A DNA stretch of 64,000 bases from Acidobacteriota bacterium (GTDB lineage Bacteria > Acidobacteriota > Terriglobia > Acidiferrales > UBA7541): assembly GCA_021324935.1 (NCBI GenBank), contig JAJPIE010000038.1, positions 1 through 64,000 of the forward strand, written 5' to 3'. A program made the position numbers and the translations under genes. Positions 55,899 through 64,000 of the stretch are shown one piece after another (position 1 is the stretch's first letter; each line of letters opens with the position of its first letter). The notes under the pieces were generated by a model. The model saw nothing but the letters and a program-made list of their open reading frames with translations. It was not told the origin of the DNA and did no database searches.

Positions 55899-56090
55899 CG
55901 GTCCTCCCAAAGGGATAGCACACCCCACGCAGATTTCCGGCCCGGGGTAAGCAAAAGATAGACCGCGGGGGAGTGCGCAGCAAATAGAGTATGGGAAGCG
56001 GGTGCCAGAAAGTAACTAGGCAAGAGAACAGGGGAAGACCTTGTACTTCGGGGATGGGGAAGCGGAAGCGAAAAGGTGGGAGCAACGGAA

Positions 56091-57293
56091 TTACGAGGTG
56101 GGTTTGTCGGGGACGGGCTGGGTGGCGAGGAAGTCGGCGACGAAGCGCTGGGTGTAGGAGGCGAGGAGCTCCTCGATGCGCTGAGGGGAAGACGATTTCA
56201 GCACAAAGCCGGCATGATGGAATTTGGGAATGCGGTAGACGATTTCGGGATCGTTGAAGGCGGAGGTGTCCGGTTCCTGCTGGCGGGCGAGAGAAACGAT
56301 GACACCGGCGTAATCGTGGCGCGGCTGCGGCAGTTGATAGGGCTGCTTCCCTGCCCCGATTTCGAGATGCGCCCACTCGCGCCACAAGTTGATGCCGGTG
56401 GCGGCTTCGACGACGTTGGAGATATAGGCGCCGCCGATGCGCGCGGCGATTTCCAGAAAATAAAAGCGTTGGTCGGAGTGGGCTTTGAGAAATTCGGTGT
56501 GCGTGACGCCGCGCATCAAGCCGAGGCCGTCCACAAGTTTCGCGTGAATATCCTTCAGCGCGATGGCTTCGGAGGAATCGCGCGGGAGGGTGCGCGTCGT
56601 GAAGACTCCGCCGTGATGGGAAACATCGAGCGGCGGCGAGCCATAACCATGAGCATCGGCGAAGAGCACCTGCTTTTCGGAGACGATGCCGTCGACGTGG
56701 AAGACGCTGCCGGGAATGAATTGTTCGAGGAGATAGTCGGACTGGTTGTCGCCGAGCTGATCGAGCCAGGGCCAAAGCTCTTCGCTCTTGTGGATTTTTT
56801 TCATGCCGATGCCGGAAGCCTGGGCGCGAGGCTTGAGCAGCCAGGGAGGGGGGACATGATTCATGAAGTCGCGGAGGTCGCCGTAATTCAGGACGTGGAT
56901 GAAATCGGGGACGAGAATGCCGGCTTCGCGGGCTTTGGCGCGCATGGCGAGCTTGTCGCGAAAATAGTGAACCGTGGTAAGGCCCATGCCGGGGAGGCGC
57001 AGGTGTTCGCGGATCGCAGCGACGTTTTCGAGGTCGAATTCGTCGAGGGCGACGACGCGGTCGATGTGGCGGGTGCGGGCGGCGTAACTAACGGCGTGCA
57101 GCAGATCGCGAATGGGAAGCTCCTCCGGCATAAAAAACATTTCGTCGATGGAATCCGCTGGCCAGTTGGCTTTGCGGAGTTTTTCGACGGTGAGGAGAAA
57201 GACGGTGCAGCCCATGGCCTTGCAGGCACGAAGGAAGTCCTGACCTTTTTCATAGGAGGAGACGCAGAGGATGGAGAGGGGGCGCGCGGTCAT
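56091..57293 (-). CDS. ATP-grasp ligase, unknown substrate
   Basis: A 400-residue ATP-grasp carboxylate-amine ligase-type protein. A Rossmann-like N-domain (ILCVSSYEKGQDFLRACKAMG) is followed by the ATP-grasp fold: KLAMRAKAREAGILVPDF, the ATP-lysine segment WLLKPRAQASGIGMKKIH, the hinge LLEQFIPGSVFHVDGIV, and the metal site THTEFLKAHSDQRFYFLEIAARIGG. Such enzymes join a carboxylate to an amine via an acyl phosphate. The product cannot be inferred. No ribosome site precedes the ATG; a TATAAT box ends 11 bases upstream, so the mRNA may be leaderless. Confidence 0.8.
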   Translation of the reverse strand: MTARPLSILCVSSYEKGQDFLRACKAMGCTVFLLTVEKLRKANWPADSIDEMFFMPEELPIRDLLHAVSYAARTRHIDRVVALDEFDLENVAAIREHLRLPGMGLTTVHYFRDKLAMRAKAREAGILVPDFIHVLNYGDLRDFMNHVPPPWLLKPRAQASGIGMKKIHKSEELWPWLDQLGDNQSDYLLEQFIPGSVFHVDGIVSEKQVLFADAHGYGSPPLDVSHHGGVFTTRTLPRDSSEAIALKDIHAKLVDGLGLMRGVTHTEFLKAHSDQRFYFLEIAARIGGAYISNVVEAATGINLWREWAHLEIGAGKQPYQLPQPRHDYAGVIVSLARQQEPDTSAFNDPEIVYRIPKFHHAGFVLKSSSPQRIEELLASYTQRFVADFLATQPVPDKPTS

Positions 57294-57304
57294 GTGAAGG
57301 GCGG

Positions 57305-57310
57305 ATTATA
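57305..57310 (-). promoter_or_regulatory. -10 box of a likely leaderless gene
   Basis: TATAAT on the minus strand with 11 bases between it and the ATP-grasp start codon. Transcription would begin 3-6 bases before the ATG. No good -35 is seen. Confidence 0.5.
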
Positions 57311-57470
57311 TATGGGATTGGACGGAATTTGCTGGGAATGCGTTGCAGGTGGAGCTGTGCCGGCCCGTGCGAGGCTGGGGGCGTGGGCGTGGCAAAGCCA
57401 GCGCTGGCGCGCTGGGTTAAATGGTTCCGCTCAGCGGCGCTGGGCTTCGCCGATGGTGCGGATACCTTGC

Positions 57471-57500
57471 GTAGTGGCCGATCTGAAGTTCGGCCACTAC
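57471..57500. repeat. Symmetric double-headed REP-like palindrome, family A
   Basis: GTAGTGGCCGA, TCTGAAGT, TCGGCCACTAC: unlike other family A copies it carries GTAG on both strands, so the 11-base arms are fully complementary. Confidence 0.75.
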
Positions 57501-57546
57501 GGGGGATTTCGCGGTGGTGGACAGAGCCGCCCCGACATGGATTCGA

Positions 57547-58320
57547 TCAACGCGCGGGGAAGAGGAACTGGAGGAACGGGGCGACGCGGCGGGCCCAGGC
57601 GAGTTCGTTGTGCTCGGCGCCTTCGATGCGCTCGTAGTGTAGGTCGCGATCGAGTTGCCAGCCTTTTTGCAAAAGGACGTCGCGGAAGCGCTCGACGTCT
57701 TCGACGGTGCGGCCGCCCTCGCGGGTGCCGGCGTCGAGCCAGATGCGCGGATGCGGGAGGGCGCGCGCGGTGGCGGCAAAGCGCAGGATGACGCGTTCGT
57801 TCCACCAGACGGAGGGAGAAAGCGCCGCGATCCGGCCAAAGACTCTGGGCATTTTCAGCCCCAGATACAAAGAGACAAGTCCCCCAAGGGAAGAGCCGCC
57901 GATGCCGGTGCGGTCGACTCCCTGGGCGATGCGGTACTGGTTTTCGACGAAGGGGCGAACTTCTTCCAACAAAAATTGGGCGTAGCGATTGGCGCGGCCG
58001 CCACCGAGCTTGGGGGCGCGCGTGGGCGTGTATTCGCCGAGGCGCTGCTTGCCGGCGTTATAGATGCCGACGATGATGAGCGGCTCGACGCGGCCCTCGT
58101 AGATACAGGCGTCGGCGGTGTGGCCAACGTGCCAGTCCTGGCCGGGGATGAAAGAGGTTGCGCCGTCAAAGAGATTCTGGCCGTCGTGGAGGTAAAGGAC
58201 GGGATAGGCGCGGCCGGACTGGGCGTCGTAGCCGGGCGGGAGATAGACAATCAGGTCACGGCGATTGCGCAGGAAGCGCGAGGGGAACTGCTCATGTTTG
58301 ATCAGGTGCGGGCCGCTCAC
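57547..58320 (-). CDS. Esterase (PF00756-like alpha/beta hydrolase)
   Basis: A 257-residue alpha/beta hydrolase of the putative-esterase/enterochelin-esterase-like family. It starts with a beta strand region (RFLRNRRDLIVYLPPGYDAQSG), then YPVLYLHDGQNLFDG. The nucleophile elbow is GIGGSSLGG (Ser near residue 144) and the His is in GAEHNELAWARR near the end. The acid may be the Asp of IWLDAGTREGG. There is no signal peptide, so it is probably cytoplasmic. The GTG start overlaps the stop of a 37-codon frame upstream (GTGA), suggesting translational coupling. Its real substrate is unknown. Confidence 0.83.
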   Translation of the reverse strand: MSGPHLIKHEQFPSRFLRNRRDLIVYLPPGYDAQSGRAYPVLYLHDGQNLFDGATSFIPGQDWHVGHTADACIYEGRVEPLIIVGIYNAGKQRLGEYTPTRAPKLGGGRANRYAQFLLEEVRPFVENQYRIAQGVDRTGIGGSSLGGLVSLYLGLKMPRVFGRIAALSPSVWWNERVILRFAATARALPHPRIWLDAGTREGGRTVEDVERFRDVLLQKGWQLDRDLHYERIEGAEHNELAWARRVAPFLQFLFPAR

Positions 58321-58430
58321 GGAGCGATAACGACCAGAAGATCCCTGGCGTAGACGGGCAGCCGCGGCGTGGCCAGCAATTTGAGGACGCGGCCTGCAAT
58401 GGGCAAATCGATGTTGGAACGCATCTTCAT
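58317..58430 (-). CDS. Possible 37-residue upstream peptide
   Basis: A short frame encoding MKMRSNIDLPIAGRVLKLLA followed by TPRLPVYARDLLVVIAP. GGGAAG precedes it and its TGA overlaps the GTG start of the esterase gene. It could be a real small protein or a coupling leader. There is no known family. Confidence 0.4.
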   Translation of the reverse strand: MKMRSNIDLPIAGRVLKLLATPRLPVYARDLLVVIAP

Positions 58431-58537
58431 GGCTTCCCGTGCGAGCAGTTTAACATCACAGAGGCGACGGAGGGGAGCGGAAGGAACGGAGAAGGAGAGG
58501 CGATTACCTGCGTTTCACTCAGGGCAAAAGACGGCCG

Positions 58538-60235
58538 CTACTTTTTGAGGAGGGGAAGGGCGAAGCGGATGGGGACGCCGAAGTTGGAACCACCAAAGCC
58601 CTTGACGATGGCGAAAGTGACGCCGATGACGCCGCCCTGGCGATTGAGCAGCGGACCGCCGGAGCCGCCGGAGGTGGTCTGCGCGTCATAGACAATCTTG
58701 TCGGGGAGCACGTCGCCGACGTGGCCCTGGGTGACGAGAGGACGAATCAGCTTGCGCTTGGCAAGTTCGGCGAGGATCAGCTTGGGATCGCCGGAGCTGA
58801 CCTTGACGATGTCTTCCACGGCCTTTTCACCGGCGCGTGCCAGGATGGCATCGATTCCGGTGGCGTAGCCAACGCTGATCAATGCTTCGCCGCTAACGGC
58901 GGCTTCCTTGGAAGCGTCGAGCTTAAGGATTGGCCGATGAAGCTCGGAGAGATCGCCGTGGACGAGGGCCAGGTCGGCATCCTGGGAAATTTGCGAAATG
59001 CTGATGGAGATTCCGTTGGGCTCGTTGGGGAAAAAGGCGGTCATCTCCGCGATGACGGGTTCCAGTCCCTGCTGGGTGGCGCTGGCGAGTTCGTCATTCT
59101 GCCACCAGGGCTGCACGACGTGGTGATTAGTGAGGATTTTGCCTTCGCCGACGATGAAACCGGTGCCGAAAAAATCGGCGCGCACTTCGGGGGCGCGGCC
59201 TTCGGTGGTGTAGACAGGATTGCCTTCGCTATCCTTGAGCGGGGAGCCGTCGCTATCGATACCGCCATAGCGGAGGCGGCGCCCGGTGGATTTTTCATTG
59301 AAGGCCACGGAGACGTGGAGCAGACCGACGCTGGGAGCGAATTCACGGATGATGCTCTCGGCGGCCTGCGATTCGCCCTCGATTTTGGCGAGGCGGGTGG
59401 TGGCTTCCGAGAGCTGGCGGCGAAGGTCGTCGGAGGCTTCGCCGCTTTGCGCGGCAAGCTTTTGCTTCAGCTCCTCGGTTTGCTGCCGCAATTGTTCCTT
59501 TTGCTGGAGCATGTCGGCGTTGGCGGGGTCGTCGCGGAGTTTGCGGGTGGCGGCGAGGAGCTGCTGTTCGGTCTGGACGCTGTGCTCGAGTTGCGCAATG
59601 ACGCCATAGGCGCGGCGGGTTTCCTTTTCGGCTTTGCGGGAGAAGAGGAGAAAGATGCCGGAGATGAGCAGAGCGACGGCGATCAGGGAAAGAACGCCGA
59701 TTTTAAGGATGCGCTCGAGGGAGAAGGCGTCGCGGGTCATTTTTTCGGTAACAGCCAGCGCCTGGAATGCGGTCTGGGCCACGCCGAAGCTTTCCTCGGC
59801 GAGGCGGGTCTTTTCTTCCAGGCCTTGCAACAGGTCATGCTGGCGGAGTTGCGCTCGGAGGCGGGCGAGGAGTTCGGGCTCGGTCCAGGGAAGAGGTTGC
59901 ACATCGTCGGCGCCAAGGTCCAGGGCGCGGGCGCGATCCTGCGGAGATCCGGGCGACAGGACGAGAATGCGTGTTTGCGGGCTTTTGGATTTAACAACGG
60001 CAATGGTTTCGTTGCAGGAACCGGAAGCGGTCAGCACGAGCAAAGCGGGGTTTGCGGTCTCCAAGCCGTGGATGGCGGCTTCGTTGGAATCGGAAAGCGA
60101 GACCTCGAACCCAGCACCAACGAAAAGCTGCTGGAGGGAATCCCGTTCGGAGCCGGGGAGTCCGACAAGCAGAAGGCGATGATTGGCGGTGGTCAAGGGA
60201 GCGCGTTCCCCATTCTCAGAGCGTGGACGCCCCAA
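58538..60235 (-). CDS. Pseudo-receiver, membrane-anchored trypsin-like protease
   Basis: A 565-residue fusion. Residues 20-130 have a receiver-domain-like fold (HRLLLVGLPGSERDSLQQLF, then LGADDVQPLPW), but the phospho-acceptor Asp position reads Thr69 in LLVLTASG and the acidic pocket is missing, so it cannot be phosphorylated normally. One membrane helix (about 176-198, ILKIGVLSLIAVALLISGIF) and a Gln/Glu/Lys-rich coiled coil (about 200-300) follow. The last part (305-565) is an S1/Deg-like protease with H371 or H372 in TNHHVV, D421 (or D419) in DADLAL and S525 in TSGGSGGP. No PDZ domain is seen. A TTG start at 60235 is assumed and lacks a clear ribosome site. It begins 18 bases after the phospholipase-like gene ends, so the two are probably one operon. 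Confidence 0.82.
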   Translation of the reverse strand: MGRPRSENGERAPLTTANHRLLLVGLPGSERDSLQQLFVGAGFEVSLSDSNEAAIHGLETANPALLVLTASGSCNETIAVVKSKSPQTRILVLSPGSPQDRARALDLGADDVQPLPWTEPELLARLRAQLRQHDLLQGLEEKTRLAEESFGVAQTAFQALAVTEKMTRDAFSLERILKIGVLSLIAVALLISGIFLLFSRKAEKETRRAYGVIAQLEHSVQTEQQLLAATRKLRDDPANADMLQQKEQLRQQTEELKQKLAAQSGEASDDLRRQLSEATTRLAKIEGESQAAESIIREFAPSVGLLHVSVAFNEKSTGRRLRYGGIDSDGSPLKDSEGNPVYTTEGRAPEVRADFFGTGFIVGEGKILTNHHVVQPWWQNDELASATQQGLEPVIAEMTAFFPNEPNGISISISQISQDADLALVHGDLSELHRPILKLDASKEAAVSGEALISVGYATGIDAILARAGEKAVEDIVKVSSGDPKLILAELAKRKLIRPLVTQGHVGDVLPDKIVYDAQTTSGGSGGPLLNRQGGVIGVTFAIVKGFGGSNFGVPIRFALPLLKK

Positions 60236-60253
60236 GGGAGTAAGCAGTCTACC

Positions 60254-61609
60254 CTAGTCCGCAGAAGGATTCACCCTGGGGGGAGCCGAGGCGTAACGCG
60301 GCGGAGGGGAGAGCGACGCGGAGGCGCTGGCCTTTAGCGCCAAGAGCTCGGCCTGGAGTTGTTCCCAGGCTTTCTGGTCTTTTTTAACGTCGTAGGGCGC
60401 GTCGGAACTCGCGAAGAAGGTGAGAAGTTCGTCGCGCAGATCGGGCGAGAGGCAGGCAAAGTTTTTGGCGGCCAATTTGTGGAGAAGCTGGGCGTGGGCG
60501 TCGTCGTCGAGGCGGTAGATGCCGCCGGCGGTTTCCTTGCCGACGTCGAAATTCACATTGGGAAGCTGCAAGGAGCCCTGGCGCTCCTCGGTAAGCAGAC
60601 GACGGTATTCGCGAGCGGAGGCGTTGAAACTTTCCTCGAACATTTTTTCGGTTTCCGGAGTGGGGGTTTTCAGTTCGAGCACCTTAAGCGGACCGAACTT
60701 GGGCAAGAGCCTGTAAAGAAAAGCGAAGAAGCGTTCTTCGCGGGTGGGACGCTCGTAATTGGGGCCCCACTCTTTTTCGTAATCAGAACGGGAAAGATTG
60801 TAGAGGAAGCGGCGGCGTGTTTCGCTTGGCTCGTCCGCCTTGATTTCGTGCTTTTTCAGGCTCCAGGCAATGCGAGTGGCCTTGGGGAGGAGCTGGCTGA
60901 CGTCGTGGCGGTAGGAATTCAGCGCCAACTCTTCATCGGAGAGAACGGCTTTCAGCTCGATGCCGTAGGTTTCCTGGAAGGCCTGGTCGAGGAGGGGGCG
61001 GGAAACTTCGAAACCGATGAAGTCGTGGTAGCTGGCGGGTGCGTAATGTTGCTGGGCGACTTGCAGAACGTCGAAGCCAAATTCGGTTTTGACGTGCGCG
61101 AGTTCGTCGTCCTCGTAGGTTACGAAATTGCCGAATTTTCGGCGCAACGGGGGATAAAGGAGGGGCACGGCGCGATTGGTGGCGATGCGGTGGCCCTGGT
61201 TGTCGGTGGCGTAATGGGAAAGTGCGCCGAGGGCAAAGGCGTAGTCGTAAATATTCCGCGAATCGCGCAGCAGGGCCAACACGAAATCGCCGCTGCGAAC
61301 ATAATGGGCGAGGTCGCTGAAGAAATGGCTGCCGTGCGGATAGTAGCCCAGATCCTGAATGATGGAGCCGCCGTAAGCGTAGGCTTGCGCGGCGCTGAGT
61401 TCGTCTTCGGTAGCCTGCGGATACCGGGCTTTGAGCAGGGGCTTGAGATGCGTTTCCCAAACCGTGTCGATGAGGGCCTCATGGGAGAGCACGGCATAGG
61501 CGTCGCCAGCCGAGGGAAAGGCAAGCTGGAGAAACAAAAGAAAGGCAAGCGCGACGGCCGCGGCGCGAAAACGAAGCGGGAAGTGCCATGTTGAAAGGTC
61601 GCGTTTCAA
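60254..61609 (-). CDS. Exported zinc-dependent phospholipase C-like protein
   Basis: A 451-residue protein of the zinc-dependent phospholipase C/S1-P1 nuclease fold. A signal peptide (about 1-38, RFRAAAVALAFLLFLQLAFPSAGDAYA) precedes the His/Asp-rich metal site: VLSHEALIDTVW, GSIIQDLGYYPHGSHFFSDLAHYVRSGDFV, and FALGALSHYATDNQGH, the class signature. The C-terminal half is a charged helical region without a known domain. The start is probably TTG (61609) and is uncertain. It could release diacylglycerol from phospholipids, or bind membranes only. It lies upstream of and close to the protease gene. Confidence 0.82.
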   Translation of the reverse strand: MKRDLSTWHFPLRFRAAAVALAFLLFLQLAFPSAGDAYAVLSHEALIDTVWETHLKPLLKARYPQATEDELSAAQAYAYGGSIIQDLGYYPHGSHFFSDLAHYVRSGDFVLALLRDSRNIYDYAFALGALSHYATDNQGHRIATNRAVPLLYPPLRRKFGNFVTYEDDELAHVKTEFGFDVLQVAQQHYAPASYHDFIGFEVSRPLLDQAFQETYGIELKAVLSDEELALNSYRHDVSQLLPKATRIAWSLKKHEIKADEPSETRRRFLYNLSRSDYEKEWGPNYERPTREERFFAFLYRLLPKFGPLKVLELKTPTPETEKMFEESFNASAREYRRLLTEERQGSLQLPNVNFDVGKETAGGIYRLDDDAHAQLLHKLAAKNFACLSPDLRDELLTFFASSDAPYDVKKDQKAWEQLQAELLALKASASASLSPPPRYASAPPRVNPSAD

Positions 61610-61689
61610 GAAATTGGGCCTGGAAGTGGGAGTGGGAGCGGCACGCCCTCAGTGTAGCGCAGGAAGGCAGATTTTTTGGAGAAGGGCGG

Positions 61690-62313
61690 TTAGTATTTGC
61701 GAAGGACGCCGATCACGCGGCCCTGGATTTTGACGTCGCCGGCGGGAACAAGAATCGGAGCCATTTCGGAGTTGGCGGGTTGCAGGCGGATCTTGCCGGG
61801 ACCTTCGCGATAAAAGCGCTTGAGGGTGGCATCCTCCCCGGCAACCAGCGCGACGACAATGTCACCGGGGTTGGCAACCTGGGTTTGCTCGCAGACCACA
61901 AAATCGCCGTCCATGATGTGGTCCTCAATCATGGAACTGCCCTTGACCTGGAGGACGAAAGAGTTGCCACCGCGGGCGAAGTCACCGAGAGAGATGGTTT
62001 CGCGTTCCTCGACCGCCTCCAAGGGGCGGCCGGCGGCGATGCGGCCGACAAGCGGGAGTTCCTGGACGCGGCGCTCGATGACCTGCTCCTTGGGAGTCTT
62101 TGGGAGTTGGACAATTTCGATGGAGCGGCTCTGATTGTAGCCGCGGCGAATGAAGCCCTTCTTTTCGAGCGTGGTGATGTGCTTGTGAACAGTGGCGAGG
62201 GAGGTGAGCCGCATGCCCTTGCCGATTTCCTCAAAGCTGGGAGCGTAGCCGTGCTTGGTCTCGAAGGAGACGAGGTAATCGAGAACTTCCTTCTGTCGCT
62301 TGGTGAGAGCCAT
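61690..62313 (-). CDS. lexA: LexA repressor
   Basis: The SOS repressor (207 residues). The N-terminal winged-helix has ALTKRQKEVLDYLVSF and SFEEIGKGMRLTSLATVHKHI. The peptidase domain has the self-cleavage site A94-G95 in GRIAAGRP, catalytic S127 in VKGSSMIED and K165 in ATLKRFYRE. It represses DNA-repair genes until RecA-filament-stimulated cleavage. GGAGGT lies 5 bases before the ATG. It is transcribed away from a small membrane-protein gene. I could not identify the operator sequence in its own upstream region. Confidence 0.97.
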   Translation of the reverse strand: MALTKRQKEVLDYLVSFETKHGYAPSFEEIGKGMRLTSLATVHKHITTLEKKGFIRRGYNQSRSIEIVQLPKTPKEQVIERRVQELPLVGRIAAGRPLEAVEERETISLGDFARGGNSFVLQVKGSSMIEDHIMDGDFVVCEQTQVANPGDIVVALVAGEDATLKRFYREGPGKIRLQPANSEMAPILVPAGDVKIQGRVIGVLRKY

Positions 62314-62500
62314 AAGGAACCTCCGTTGCGAGCCGCCAGACTGTGGGGCGAAAATCGTAAAATCAAGCCGGATGCAAACCCAGGCAAACCAGGTACACTT
62401 TAGGCGAAAAGAAAGCGAACGTCAAGCAGAGTTTTACCGAAAACCCAACTTTCGTACTCTTTTCAGTGTTACCCGCTTTGTGGTCTTCTGAGTTGCAGCT

Positions 62501-63016
62501 ATGAGCGAATCGGTCTGGACATCCACTCGAAGGTCCGCTGGGGTAACCTGCGCGGCGACGCTGGCGATCCTCGGAAGCGGCACGGCGTTTGCGATCTGGG
62601 GCAGCTTTTTTTTGGGATTGCTGAACAGCGAAGCCGACGTGCGAAACCGCAGCATACTCGAGGCGCATCCAGTGATCACGTTCCTGATTGCATTTGTGCC
62701 GTTCGTTCTGATTGCTTCGGGTGTGCAGACCGGGATCGGGCTGTTTCAGCTGAAGCCGTGGGCGAGGACGGCAGCCCTGGCATGGGCGGGCGCAGCCATC
62801 TGTTTTAGCCTGTGGTTTATCGCGTTCCGGCCGTATGAAACTTTTTTCTTTCCCGATCATTTTGTCAGCGAGCTGGAATCGTTGAAGCAGTTGATGGCGA
62901 TTTCGCTGGTGATCGCAACGCTGCCGGTAAGCGTGTGGTGGATGTTCTTGTTCCGCATGGAGAGCGTGAAGCGGCAATTCGCACCGCAGGCTCCGGAAGG
63001 CCCTTCCCAGAACTGA
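62501..63016 (+). CDS. Four-helix membrane protein, unknown
   Basis: A 171-residue membrane protein with four predicted helices (about 12-40, 56-83, 88-108 and 130-150). The third, ARTAALAWAGAAICFSLWFI, follows a short basic turn. No family is recognised. A short Glu/Lys/Arg-bearing C-terminal tail (RMESVKRQFAPQAPEGPSQN) would face the cytoplasm. No obvious ribosome site or partner was found. It is divergent from lexA and so may share its regulatory region, but nothing shows that it is SOS-controlled. Confidence 0.65.
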   Translation: MSESVWTSTRRSAGVTCAATLAILGSGTAFAIWGSFFLGLLNSEADVRNRSILEAHPVITFLIAFVPFVLIASGVQTGIGLFQLKPWARTAALAWAGAAICFSLWFIAFRPYETFFFPDHFVSELESLKQLMAISLVIATLPVSVWWMFLFRMESVKRQFAPQAPEGPSQN

Positions 63017-63232
63017 TTACCGTTTTTTTCGTTGTATCATTCGCTCCCCTGCCGCAGCGATTCGGAGCGTGACGTGGCTCACACCGGGTCTGTGACGGTG
63101 TGCTATTCTTAGCGCATCGGGTCCCGGCGGTGGAGCGTCCACTCCCGCGGGCCGCATAGCGCACCGCACACCGATAAAGACCACTCGCCTCGCTCCAAGG
63201 CGGGGCGTCCACAGCAGGGGGAACGCGCCAAC

Positions 63233-64000
63233 ATGTCTACATTGACGGAAATTCCATCCGGAAAAACGAAGCGCGAAGTGATCGAGCAGGCAGTAATCCG
63301 GTTTGCCGGGGATTCCGGGGACGGAATGCAGATCACGGGGAGCCAGTTCACGAACACGGTTGCGCTGTATGGCAACGACATCGCGACGTTTCCTGACTAC
63401 CCGGCGGAAATCCGGGCCCCCGCGGGAACTGTGCCGGGTGTCAGCGGTTTCCAATTGAACTTTTCTTCCGGAGAGGTATACACGCCGGGAGATTCCGTGG
63501 ACGTTCTGGTGGCGATGAATCCTGCGGCCCTAAAAGTGAACATCGGGGACCTGAAGGCCAACGGGATCCTGATCGTCAATTCAGATAGTTTCGAGGAAGC
63601 AGACCTACGCAAGGCGCATATTACGTCCAACCCGCTGGAAGACAATTCGCTGGATAAGTTCCGCGTATTCCCGGTGGAACTACAGCGGTTGACGCGGGCG
63701 GCGCTGCAAAACCTGGGGCTGGACGCGAAGAGCATGGACCGTTGCAAGAACTTTTTTGCACTGGGCATGTGCTACTGGCTATACAACCGCTCGATGGACC
63801 CGACGGTGCGCTGGATCGACGACAAGTTCAGCAAGAAGCCGCTGCTGGCCGAGGCCAACAAGCTGGCCTTGAAGGCTGGCTATTCTTACTGCGAGGCCAC
63901 CGAAGCGTTTCAGATCAGTTATGAGATTCCACCGGCGCAGCTCACGCCCGGAACCTACCGCAATTTGAGCGGAAACCAGGCGCTGGCGCTGGGATTCGTG
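63233..64000 (+). CDS. korA: 2-Oxoacid:ferredoxin oxidoreductase alpha, 5' part
   Basis: The first 256 codons of a 2-oxoacid (probably 2-oxoglutarate):acceptor oxidoreductase alpha subunit; the gene runs off the window. The gamma-like domain comes first (VIRFAGDSGDGMQITGSQFT, AEIRAPAGTVPGVSGFQLNF, DVLVAMNPAALKVN), then the beginning of the alpha domain (GNQALALGFV). That gamma-alpha fusion order is typical of KorA/OorA-type enzymes. It would convert 2-oxoglutarate and CoA to succinyl-CoA with reduced ferredoxin, together with a KorB subunit expected downstream. GGGGGA lies about 9 bases before the ATG. A TGCTATTCT extended -10-like sequence occurs about 125 bases upstream. The choice between 2-oxoglutarate and another 2-oxoacid is not settled by this part. 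Confidence 0.85.
   Translation, partial: MSTLTEIPSGKTKREVIEQAVIRFAGDSGDGMQITGSQFTNTVALYGNDIATFPDYPAEIRAPAGTVPGVSGFQLNFSSGEVYTPGDSVDVLVAMNPAALKVNIGDLKANGILIVNSDSFEEADLRKAHITSNPLEDNSLDKFRVFPVELQRLTRAALQNLGLDAKSMDRCKNFFALGMCYWLYNRSMDPTVRWIDDKFSKKPLLAEANKLALKAGYSYCEATEAFQISYEIPPAQLTPGTYRNLSGNQALALGFV

Noticed and set aside
62314..62500. LexA operator in the lexA upstream region
   Set aside because: No clear palindrome could be tied to a known LexA motif; operator sequences vary between phyla.

Overview
The window looks like a chromosomal segment from an uncultured or little-studied Acidobacteriota (Terriglobia-like) bacterium. This is inferred from high GC content, several soluble and membrane Ser/Thr kinases, a PEP-CTERM protein, large BNR/TIG-repeat secreted proteins, MacB-type permease clusters and many short extragenic palindromes. 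No rRNA, tRNA, CRISPR array, IS element or phage module was found.

Layout. 0.4-4.4 kb: a secreted M28 peptidase, divergent from a secreted DUF3857/transglutaminase-fold protein. 4.8-10.3 kb, minus strand: a translation cluster rplM-rpsI-rpsB-tsf-pyrH-frr with a good promoter, two internal terminators and unusually long spacers filled with palindromes. 10.6-20.0 kb: signalling and envelope genes (Clp_N-GAF-nucleotide cyclase, membrane Ser/Thr kinase with TPR tail, PEP-CTERM protein, CsgG-like lipoprotein-family protein, second Ser/Thr kinase). 20.4-29.4 kb: a cysteine-synthase-like enzyme, a MASE1/PAS hybrid histidine kinase, a class IV aminotransferase, a broken CPA2 antiporter and an FHA-GAF-PP2C phosphatase. 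29.6-38.1 kb: a large BNR/sortilin-like secreted protein, a PPOX-family flavoprotein and a four-gene MacA/MacB-like export operon.

38.2-42.0 kb: an operon of two paralogous membrane histidine kinases followed by a CPBP protease. One kinase has an ATPase domain but has lost the phospho-acceptor His. The other keeps the His but has no ATPase domain. They look like a complementary split kinase, which I consider the most interesting item here.

42.4-48.0 kb: a complete fdnG-fdnH-fdnI-fdhE formate dehydrogenase operon. fdnG is read through an in-frame UGA as selenocysteine, with a clear SECIS hairpin 11 nt downstream. A sigma70-type promoter precedes it. 48.1-63.0 kb: amidohydrolase, aldo/keto reductase, TIG/beta-propeller lipoprotein, bactofilin, ATP-grasp ligase, esterase, a pseudo-receiver-TM-trypsin-like protease, a zinc-dependent phospholipase C-like protein, lexA and a small membrane protein. 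63.2 kb to the end: the 5' part of a 2-oxoacid:ferredoxin oxidoreductase alpha subunit.

Dispersed palindromes of at least four stem families occur only between genes. Most carry CTAC or CCAC on the + strand (GTAG/GTGG on the minus strand) beside the hairpin, the layout of REP elements mobilised by RAYT transposases. No such transposase is encoded in the window.
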